Below, piece after piece: positions 7,519 through 12,472 of a DNA stretch of 12,472 nucleotides. The notes under the pieces are model-generated. The model worked only from the letters and a program-made list of their open reading frames with translations, searched no databases and was not told the DNA's origin. The stretch is taken from contig CAMLLE010000026.1 in NCBI GenBank assembly GCA_946480555.1, positions 1 through 12,472 on the forward strand, in the 5' to 3' direction. Source of the stretch: an uncultured Verrucomicrobia subdivision 3 bacterium (GTDB taxonomy: Bacteria; Verrucomicrobiota; Verrucomicrobiae; Limisphaerales; CAMLLE01). Positions within the stretch are counted from its first letter, which is position 1, and every line of letters begins with the position of its first letter. The position numbers and the translations under genes were made by a program.

Positions 7519-8265
7519 GTGTACGAAGGCGACATTCCCTGGTTTGGATTCGGCAGCGGCCTGCTGTTCCTCGCGTTTCAAGTGTGGATGATGATCGACG
7601 CCGGGCGCAAAGGCGAGTGGGGCTGGGTGGGCATCATGCTCGTGCTGCCCGGGCTCACAGCGATCTGGTATTTCTTCTACATGTATCGCGGCGCGCCGAC
7701 GTCCACGAGCGGCTTCGAGCTTCCAGGCGCTTACGACCGCAAACGCATCAAGCAGCTTCAGGCGCAGATTCATCATCTCGACAAGGCGCATCATCATTCG
7801 CAGCTCGGCGACGTCTATTTTCAGACGGGCAAGTTGGACCAGGCGGAAGCCAGCTATCGAGCCGCGATGGAACGGGATCCAGAGGACCTCGACACGCGGG
7901 CGCATCTGGGTCAATGCCTGCTGCGGTTGAAACGTCCCGCCGACGCCCGGCCGCTGATCGAAAGCGTCATCGCGCAGAATCCCAAGCACGAGTACAGCTA
8001 CACCATGATGGCGTTGGCCGAAACGCTTGCCGCTCTTGGCGAAACGGATGCCGCCATCCAAACCTGGAAACGCGTGACAGAATCCAATTCGTATCCGCGC
8101 GCAAAGGTGCAACTGGCGGAACTGTATTTGGCGAAAGGGGAGAAGGATCTGGCACGGGCGGAGTTGAATGACGTGCTGCAGGACGTGGCGCATGCACCGG
8201 CGTTCCAACGGAAGCGGGATCGGGTGTGGTTCCGCAAAGCCCGGCGGACGATGGCGAAAGTTTGA
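7519..8265 (+). CDS. Membrane protein with PLDc_N-like anchor and TPR repeats
   Basis: From GTG at 7519 the product is 248 residues. Two hydrophobic helices (about 8-27 and 34-56) flank the motif VWMMIDAGRKGEWGW. This resembles the short two-helix PLDc_N module found at the N-terminus of cardiolipin synthases and other membrane proteins. Residues about 90-225 form roughly four tetratricopeptide repeats, for example HSQLGDVYFQTGKLDQAEASY and AHLGQCLLRLKRPADARPL, which usually mediate protein-protein contacts. The C-terminal tail is strongly basic (RKRDRVWFRKARRTMAKV). The frame is open back to a TTG at 7369, but those 50 codons span an intrinsic terminator and read as low-complexity, so the GTG is preferred although it lacks a Shine-Dalgarno sequence. 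Partner and process are unknown. It is probably monocistronic. Confidence 0.8.
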   Translation: MYEGDIPWFGFGSGLLFLAFQVWMMIDAGRKGEWGWVGIMLVLPGLTAIWYFFYMYRGAPTSTSGFELPGAYDRKRIKQLQAQIHHLDKAHHHSQLGDVYFQTGKLDQAEASYRAAMERDPEDLDTRAHLGQCLLRLKRPADARPLIESVIAQNPKHEYSYTMMALAETLAALGETDAAIQTWKRVTESNSYPRAKVQLAELYLAKGEKDLARAELNDVLQDVAHAPAFQRKRDRVWFRKARRTMAKV

Positions 8266-8338
8266 CGTGCTTCGGGTTTTCAGTTGTGAGACCGGCGAGG
8301 ATGTGAGGCATCCGCTTCCCAGGCCCTGTGAAACAAAG

Positions 8339-8415
8339 AACATTCAACATTCGACATTCAACGCCGAACTCCCAATGAATGTTGAGCGTTGAATGTTCAT
8401 TGTTTAATGTTTGAA
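8339..8415. repeat. Degenerate heptameric tandem repeat that switches orientation
   Basis: Eleven consecutive 7-nt units can be laid out. The first three are AACATTC, AACATTC, GACATTC. Two weaker units follow (AACGCCG, AACTCCC). From 8374 the units read as the complement type: AATGAAT, GTTGAGC, GTTGAAT, GTTCATT, GTTTAAT, GTTTGAA. The outer halves can pair (ACATTCAACGC with GCGTTGAATGT), forming a cruciform or RNA hairpin. It lies between the TPR gene and tcdA. A shorter copy of the GTTGAAT unit occurs at 11754-11774. There are no unique spacers, so it is not a CRISPR array. Confidence 0.75.
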
Positions 8416-8514
8416 CGGATCCGATTCGGGGAATGACTCACCTCTCGGTTGCCCTCGAAATTATTTCAAAACCGCCGCTGGAAAGTTCCCCAATTGCTGC
8501 TATTCTCTCTGCCG

Positions 8515-8531
8515 TTTTGCGTCTGGCAAAA
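8515..8531. promoter_or_regulatory. Inverted repeat TTTTGC-N5-GCAAAA ahead of tcdA
   Basis: A perfect 6-bp dyad with a 5-nt centre ends eight bases before the tcdA ATG, where a ribosome binding site would be expected. It could be an operator or a small hairpin affecting initiation. No Shine-Dalgarno sequence is visible between it and the start codon. Such a short dyad can arise by chance. Confidence 0.25.
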
Positions 8532-8539
8532 GCACAGAT

Positions 8540-9352
8540 ATGACTCAGCACGAAGCTCGGTTTGGCGGCATTGGCCGCTTGTTCGGAAATGATGGCGCGC
8601 AACGCCTGCGTGAAGCCCACGTCTGCGTGGTCGGCATCGGCGGCGTCGGCTCCTGGGCCGTGGAAGCGCTCGCGCGCTCCGGTGTGGGGCGGATCACGAT
8701 CGTCGATCTTGACGATGTCTGCATCAGCAACGTGAACCGTCAGTTGCATGCGCTCACAGGCACGTTCGGCAAACCGAAGGTCGAAGTCATGGCGGAACGC
8801 GCGCGCTTGATCCAGCCGGATTGCCAGGTGCATGCGCGGCAGGAGTTCTTCCTCGAATCCAACGCCGAGGCCATCCTTGCCACCAAGTTCGATTACGTCT
8901 TCGACGCGATCGATCGTGTCTCGATGAAGGCGCTGCTGATCGCACTGTGCTGCCGAAAGAACATCCCGGTGATCACGGCTGGCGGAGCGGGTGGTCGGCG
9001 CGATCCGACCGCGATTGAGATTCGCGATCTGGCGTTTTCGTCGAATGACCGGCTTCTGAAACACGTGCGCAAGGAGTTGCGCTCGAAGCATGGCTTCACC
9101 CAGGCGGACAAGAGCTTTGGTGTGGATTGCGTTTTCTCCCGTGAACCGGTCGTCTATGCCCAGGCCGATGGAAGTGTTTCCTGCGATCGCGGAACGACGA
9201 CCGATTTCCGGATCGATTGCAGCACTGGTTTCGGCACCGCGAGCTTTGTGACGGGAACGTTTGGATTGGTCGCTGCATCGCGGATCGTGGAACGGATTGC
9301 TTTGGGAACCTCAGTTCAGAAACCGGCTGCGATGGGTGTTGCTGGAGCCTGA
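8540..9352 (+). CDS. tcdA: tRNA threonylcarbamoyladenosine dehydratase (ThiF/MoeB/HesA-like E1 fold)
   Basis: The 270-residue product matches TcdA (CsdL) in length and motif order. TcdA uses ATP to cyclise t6A at position 37 of ANN-decoding tRNAs, giving ct6A. Visible features are the start MTQHEARFGGIGRLFG, the nucleotide-binding loop VVGIGGVGSWAVEALARSG (30-48), DLDDVCISNVNRQLHALTG (56-74) with the conserved Asn-Arg-Gln, FDAIDRVSMKALLI, and AGGAGGRRDPTAIEIRDL, followed by the family's downstream segment. The C-terminal stretch DCSTGFGTASFVTGTFG is also typical. The ATG at 8540 matches the family's N-terminus; the frame extends upstream to 8411 but is not conserved in style. It is flanked by repeat-bearing intergenic regions and looks monocistronic. 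The CsdA/CsdE partners seen in E. coli are not present in the window. Confidence 0.93.
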   Translation: MTQHEARFGGIGRLFGNDGAQRLREAHVCVVGIGGVGSWAVEALARSGVGRITIVDLDDVCISNVNRQLHALTGTFGKPKVEVMAERARLIQPDCQVHARQEFFLESNAEAILATKFDYVFDAIDRVSMKALLIALCCRKNIPVITAGGAGGRRDPTAIEIRDLAFSSNDRLLKHVRKELRSKHGFTQADKSFGVDCVFSREPVVYAQADGSVSCDRGTTTDFRIDCSTGFGTASFVTGTFGLVAASRIVERIALGTSVQKPAAMGVAGA

Positions 9353-9359
9353 GATTGAC

Positions 9360-9383
9360 CGCGGATACGCCGAGACGCAGAGG
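9360..9383. repeat. Short octameric tandem repeat
   Basis: Three consecutive 8-nt units, CGCGGATA, CGCCGAGA and CGCAGAGG, begin eight bases after the tcdA stop. They share the pattern CGCnGAnR. Short periodic strings of this kind are common between genes in several bacterial phyla; here the array is only three units long and degenerate. Confidence 0.4.
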
Positions 9384-9410
9384 GCGCCTGATTCAATTTA
9401 ACGATTAACG

Positions 9411-9462
9411 GCGAACTCCAGTTCGCTGCCACGTAGCGGCGCTCTGGCGAGCCCCGCCATTT
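9411..9462. repeat. Paired palindromes (REP-like), possible terminator between convergent genes
   Basis: Two hairpins sit side by side between the stops of tcdA and the TatD gene. The first is GCGAAC, loop TCCA, GTTCGC (9411-9426). The second has 9-bp arms with one C-C mismatch (9436-9444 with 9449-9457), loop TGGC, followed on the plus strand by CATTTTCC. The second could work as a weak terminator for tcdA. The tight pairing of two GC-rich palindromes also resembles REP/BIME elements. Copy number elsewhere in the genome cannot be judged here. Confidence 0.45.
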
Positions 9463-9506
9463 TCCATCCACGGCTTTTCGGAAACGACTTCTGAGAATCG
9501 ATACAA

Positions 9507-10337
9507 TCAGCTTCTCCTGTTCAGGGCGTTGCCAAAGACCTTCCGGAAGTTTGCTTCGACCTGGCGTGCGAGATCTTCCAATGGCCATTCCAAAAATTCA
9601 GCGGCGAACGCGTATACGGCCCGCAGGTTCGCCGGGTGATTCAGCGGCCTGCCGTTCGTTCCGGCGGGCAACGGGAATTCCACGCGTTCGTCTGGCAGAC
9701 ATTGATCCGGAGCATCTGTCTCGATCAACAACCGCTCGCGCGGAACGTGTTTGAACGTTTCGCGCTGGCGTTCCTTTCGTTCGTGCGCGAAGTAACCCGG
9801 CAGCGAAAAGAAAGCGCCGAGATCGGCAAGCTGCGAAACCATCTCTTTCGGACCTCCGAAGGAATGCAGCACGAAGCCGCACGCAGGGCGCGGCTCGCGC
9901 TTCAAGATTTCCAGCAACCGTCCCCACGTCTGCAGACAATGGATGCTCACCGGCAGATTGCGCTCTGCGGCCAGGCGCAGCTGCCACACGAAGACTTCTT
10001 CCTGCTGCGGCAGATCGTGATCCTTGATCCACTTGTCCAGGCCAATTTCACCGATGGCTGACGGGGTTGAGTCCAGGAAGCGGATCAACTCACTTTGCCA
10101 GTTCGTCGTTCGCTCGCGGATGTACCACGGGTGATAGCCGAAGGAAGGAACCACTTGCGGCACGCGCGTGGCCAGTTCCAGAACAGTGGGCCAATCTTCT
10201 TCGCACGAGCCATTCACGACCATCGCCTCAATGCTGGCCGCGGGAAAATGAACGAGGATCGCCTCCAAGTGCGGCGCGAGGCGTTCGTCCTGAAGGTGGT
10301 TGTGGGCGTCGAAAAGACGCAAGGTCGGCGCGGTCAC
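9507..10337 (-). CDS. TatD-family metal-dependent hydrolase
   Basis: The 276-residue product is a TIM-barrel amidohydrolase-fold protein of the TatD family, two-metal enzymes with deoxyribonuclease activity in several members. Metal-site motifs are visible in order: DAHNH (10-14), a GYHP (67-70), IGEIGLD (95-101, Glu97), VSIHC (130-134, His133), LHSFGG (157-162, His158) and IETDAP (205-210, Asp208), then NHPANL near the C-terminus. The GTG at 10337 was chosen because its last two bases and the next A form the TGA of the upstream small gene (a GTGA overlap) and because the product then starts MTAPTLRLFDAHNH. A longer frame from 10385 would overlap the upstream gene by about 50 bases. It is probably the last gene of the acyltransferase-LolA-dehydratase operon. 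Its substrate is unknown. Confidence 0.9.
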   Translation of the reverse strand: MTAPTLRLFDAHNHLQDERLAPHLEAILVHFPAASIEAMVVNGSCEEDWPTVLELATRVPQVVPSFGYHPWYIRERTTNWQSELIRFLDSTPSAIGEIGLDKWIKDHDLPQQEEVFVWQLRLAAERNLPVSIHCLQTWGRLLEILKREPRPACGFVLHSFGGPKEMVSQLADLGAFFSLPGYFAHERKERQRETFKHVPRERLLIETDAPDQCLPDERVEFPLPAGTNGRPLNHPANLRAVYAFAAEFLEWPLEDLARQVEANFRKVFGNALNRRS

Positions 10338-10567
10338 GGGTTTTTCGTCCAGAGACAATGCAAACCGGGCTTGAGCTTCCGCCATTGTTGTTCTGTCTCA
10401 AGCTTGATCTGAGCTTCAATGCGATCGCGTTCCTCCGGAGAACTCGCCGCGGCAAGCTGCAATTCAAACTGAGCGCGAACTGCTGCTTCCAATTCGGCCC
10501 GCCGCTTTTGGGCACCCGTCTCCAGCCAGCGACGGAAGCCGTCCGCAACAAAGGCATTGGTCTTCAT
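10334..10567 (-). CDS. Small helical protein of unknown function
   Basis: The 77-residue product begins MKTNAFVADGFRRWLETGAQ and is rich in Ala, Glu, Arg and Gln, predicting mostly long amphipathic helices (about 20-62), with a tail ending WTKNP. No family was recognised. Evidence that it is real: its codon use fits its neighbours, it fills the gap between the dehydratase stop (10614) and the TatD start, and its stop overlaps the TatD start as GTGA. No signal peptide or membrane helix is visible. Just upstream is a 9-bp direct repeat (plus-strand CAATTCGGG then CAATTCGGA, 10573-10590). Confidence 0.7.
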   Translation of the reverse strand: MKTNAFVADGFRRWLETGAQKRRAELEAAVRAQFELQLAAASSPEERDRIEAQIKLETEQQWRKLKPGLHCLWTKNP

Positions 10568-10613
10568 ATTCTCAATTCGGGCAATTCGGACACCGCATCT
10601 TCTCTCATCGAGG

Positions 10614-11039
10614 TCATCCGCCGCTCAAGGTTAGATCGCCTTGCATGACAATCGTTCCGTTCACCTGCGCCGTCGTCTGGGCCTGGATCAGATTTCCAAG
10701 CCGGCCAGTCACACGTGCTTCGAGGCGGACCACTTCGCCGGGCCGCGCAGAGCCAAGGATCTTAATGCCGCGCATCGCCGTCAGTTTCAAGCCGGGCAGG
10801 GGACCAATGGCGGGATCGCATTGCGCAACCGTTCCGGCCAGTTGGGCGGCTGCTTCCACCAGCAACACACCGGGGAACAGCGGTTCGCCCGGGAAATGGC
10901 CGCGAAGGAACGGCTCGTCGCCGCGCACGCGATACTCACCCACGCCATGCTTGCCGGGGTCAAGGCTGACGAGGTGATCGACAAAGCGAAATTCCGGTCC
11001 GTGCGGCAGCTGTCTTAACGCAGTTTGAAGTTTGCTCAT
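10614..11039 (-). CDS. FabZ/ApeI-like 3-hydroxyacyl-ACP dehydratase (hotdog fold)
   Basis: The 141-residue product has the hotdog-dehydratase signature LRGHFPGEPLFPGVLLVEAA (45-64), where His48 and Glu62 are the expected catalytic pair that removes water from 3-hydroxyacyl-ACP. The following AAQLAG and KLTAMRGIKILG segments also match the FabZ family. The length is normal for a single-domain enzyme. Its ATG overlaps the LolA-like gene stop as ATGA, so translation is probably coupled. Because it sits with an acyltransferase and a LolA-like carrier rather than with lpxA/lpxD or other fab genes, a role in specialised acyl chain synthesis (as ApeI has in aryl polyenes) is as plausible as housekeeping fatty-acid synthesis. 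That is inference. Confidence 0.88.
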   Translation of the reverse strand: MSKLQTALRQLPHGPEFRFVDHLVSLDPGKHGVGEYRVRGDEPFLRGHFPGEPLFPGVLLVEAAAQLAGTVAQCDPAIGPLPGLKLTAMRGIKILGSARPGEVVRLEARVTGRLGNLIQAQTTAQVNGTIVMQGDLTLSGG

Positions 11040-11731
11040 CGTTTCGAGGCTTTCGCGGGCTCAGTGACGGTGAAATCCGCGTCCAGCTTGGGCGTGAACA
11101 TCCCGTGGTCAAGTTGGGGATTTGTCACGCGATTTGTGAAATCGTTGCGCATGGTTGAGCCGTCCGCAAAAGCGAGTTCCGTCGCGCGCAGCGCAAAATC
11201 GTCGGTGGCGAACAGCACCGTGATGCGGGGAATCATCCGGCGGGCTGAGGCTGATTTCGGCTGGAGATCGACGGCGCAAACACCGTTTGTCACGACAGTG
11301 GATTGCACGCGGAAGCGTGACTCAAGATCCGCCCGGCTGCGCGGAAATCCCGCTTCCAACAGCGCGAGCGTATCCCGCCACGGCCCCGCGGCATTGGTGA
11401 GTGGATAACGCTCCGCGCGCTTGAGTTTTGGATAGATCACCCACAGTTCAGGCCCGGAACGAATCGCCATGGTGGGAGACGGATCGGTGATTTCCCAATG
11501 AAACCTGTCTGGTGCGGCGAACGAAACTTTGCCTTGCGCAACTGCGGGCTGAGCGAGTGATTTCAGGGTTCGTGTCTGGACGAAATCCGCGGACCAGGTT
11601 TGAAGATTGGTTTGCGCCGAGAGCCATGAATTGATCATGGCGTTGGGTTCTGCTGCGGAAAGCGGGATGCAGGAAAGCATCCAACACGCAGCCACCAGCA
11701 ACCACCCGATGGTCTTGGGGTGGGACGTCAC
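11036..11731 (-). CDS. LolA-like outer-membrane lipoprotein/lipid carrier
   Basis: From GTG at 11731 the product is 231 residues, with a signal peptide (Lys6, hydrophobic core about 8-24, probable cut after SAA near residue 27). The mature part shows the LolA pattern WSADFVQTRTLKSL (46-59), then a GKVSFAAPDRFHWE strand pair (67-80), ELWVIYPKLKRAERYPL, and a late PRITVLFATDDFALRATEL stretch. LolA proteins are periplasmic beta-barrel-like carriers that hold a lipid in a hydrophobic cavity. Divergent copies occur in aryl-polyene and similar clusters. An in-frame ATG at 11782, five bases after the upstream stop, is an alternative start, but its extra residues come from a heptamer repeat and would give an unusually long n-region. 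A VAAC stretch could be read as a lipobox, though the hydrophobic segment before it is short. Confidence 0.82.
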   Translation of the reverse strand: MTSHPKTIGWLLVAACWMLSCIPLSAAEPNAMINSWLSAQTNLQTWSADFVQTRTLKSLAQPAVAQGKVSFAAPDRFHWEITDPSPTMAIRSGPELWVIYPKLKRAERYPLTNAAGPWRDTLALLEAGFPRSRADLESRFRVQSTVVTNGVCAVDLQPKSASARRMIPRITVLFATDDFALRATELAFADGSTMRNDFTNRVTNPQLDHGMFTPKLDADFTVTEPAKASKR

Positions 11732-11753
11732 TTTCCTGGGATGAGAGTCGAGG

Positions 11754-11774
11754 GTGAAATGTTGAATGTTGAAT
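11754..11774. repeat. Heptamer repeat, short copy (GTGAAAT + 2 x GTTGAAT)
   Basis: Three consecutive 7-nt units, GTGAAAT, GTTGAAT and GTTGAAT, lie between the acyltransferase stop and the likely LolA start. They are the same unit as in the longer array at 8339-8415, so this is a dispersed repeat family. Its position within an operon means it is transcribed. Confidence 0.6.
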
Positions 11775-11787
11775 GCTCCCATAGGTT

Positions 11788-12472
11788 TTATTTTGGCCAC
11801 AGTGGAATGAAATGAAACCATTGGTTGAGGTGCTTCCGGATCGCTGGCTCAAAAGCGGTCATTATTTGCTGGGTCAGCTTCTGCCGGTTCTCGCGATCGC
11901 GCAAGCCGGGTCGATCATACGCAATCGGCGGCAGAATGTGCGCCGCGTAGCCGTTCGCTTCTCGCGGAATGTAAACCGGCAACAACACGCAACCCGAGGC
12001 GCGCGCGAGTTCGGCGGCGGCGACCGACGCTTTGAACCTCTGGCCAAACAGCTGCACGTCTACGGCCGTTGCTTCCGGTGGCCGATCCACCAGCAACGCA
12101 ACGGTAGCGCCCGCTTCCAGGCGTTTGATGATCTCAAGGAACGCGAATGGATCGTTGCCAATCACGAGCGTTTCGATGTTCCATCGCGCGCGCGAAGCCT
12201 GGCGAAGTTCGGTGAAGTTCCTCCCCGGTTCCGCCAGCGTGATGACCAATAACGTGACGTTGCGCCGCGTCATCCAGGGGCCGCCAAATTCCCAATTCCC
12301 AAGATGTGGCGTCAGCAGCAGCACGCCTTTGCCAGTAGCCTGGGCGGCGGCGAAATGTTCCCAGCCACTCGCATCGCCAAGCAAGCGCTCCACCGGCAGG
12401 CCGGCTTCGTACTGCCAGAGGTCCACGACTTTGATCGCGAATTCGCAAAACAGCGATCGCGCTTTCGCAGTC
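11788..12472 (-). CDS. LpxL/HtrB-like lysophospholipid acyltransferase (5' end outside window)
   Basis: The frame is open from the right edge to TAA at 11788, giving about 227 residues of the C-terminal part. It carries the LABLAT acyltransferase motif HX4E as LTPHLGNWEFGG, then LEAGATVALLVDRPPEATA, where LpxL proteins usually have a DQ-type motif, then VQLFGQRF, CVLLPVYIPRE and a terminal QWFHFIPLWPK that matches the WFWxHxRW-like end of the family. Such enzymes transfer acyl chains onto lipid A or onto polyene/other lipids at the inner membrane. The N-terminal membrane helix would lie beyond the window. The LolA-like and dehydratase genes follow on the same strand. The exact acceptor cannot be told. 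Confidence 0.88.
   Translation of the reverse strand, partial: TAKARSLFCEFAIKVVDLWQYEAGLPVERLLGDASGWEHFAAAQATGKGVLLLTPHLGNWEFGGPWMTRRNVTLLVITLAEPGRNFTELRQASRARWNIETLVIGNDPFAFLEIIKRLEAGATVALLVDRPPEATAVDVQLFGQRFKASVAAAELARASGCVLLPVYIPREANGYAAHILPPIAYDRPGLRDRENRQKLTQQIMTAFEPAIRKHLNQWFHFIPLWPK

Noticed and set aside
8339..8415. A CRISPR-like array
   Set aside because: The units are 7 nt, contiguous and without spacers, and there are no cas genes.
8438..9091. A 217-codon minus-strand frame opposite tcdA
   Set aside because: It is an antisense shadow; tcdA has full family motifs in the other strand.

Overview
The window is a GC-rich stretch of chromosome from a Gram-negative bacterium. A LolA-type lipoprotein/lipid carrier and an LpxL/HtrB-type acyltransferase point to an outer membrane. 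The gene set, the weak Shine-Dalgarno sequences and the 7-nt periodic intergenic repeats (GTTGAAT/ATTCAAC units) suggest Verrucomicrobiota or a close relative. That placement is an inference from style and content; no marker gene here proves it. Coding density is high and nothing looks like a phage, transposon, CRISPR array or integron. No tRNA or rRNA gene was recognised.

Left part (1-2603). The N-terminus of an HPr phosphocarrier runs off the left edge on the minus strand. Next is a small minus-strand gene whose product starts Met-Cys-Asn-Arg and resembles a shortened SRAP (YedK/HMCES-like) protein. Divergent from it, on the plus strand, is a diaminopimelate-epimerase homologue in which both catalytic cysteines are serine. 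It converges on a minus-strand SAM-dependent methyltransferase.

Centre (2600-8265). A minus-strand operon, read right to left, encodes a membrane-anchored BON-domain protein, SucA (2-oxoglutarate dehydrogenase E1), SucB (E2, with no recognisable E3-binding domain), a possible 27-residue coupling cistron, and the methyltransferase. BON and sucA are separated by one base. The dihydrolipoamide dehydrogenase (E3) gene is not in the window. Divergent from this operon is a membrane-anchored TPR protein; its apparent leader contains a well-formed intrinsic terminator just before the likely GTG start.

Right part (8266-12472). A heptameric repeat that switches orientation precedes tcdA (t6A tRNA dehydratase). 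tcdA converges on a second minus-strand operon across a gap holding an octamer repeat and two hairpins. Read right to left, this operon encodes an LpxL-like acyltransferase (truncated by the window edge), a LolA-like periplasmic carrier, a FabZ/ApeI-like hotdog dehydratase, a 77-residue helical protein and a TatD-family hydrolase, with ATGA and GTGA overlaps at two of the junctions. Acyltransferase, LolA and dehydratase together recall aryl-polyene or other specialised fatty-acyl clusters, whose synthase genes would lie beyond the right edge.

The points most worth a second look are the Ser/Ser DapF homologue, the acyltransferase-LolA-dehydratase operon, the orientation-switching heptamer repeat, the SucB lacking an E3-binding domain, and the mini SRAP-like protein. 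No clearly new defence or mobile system was seen.
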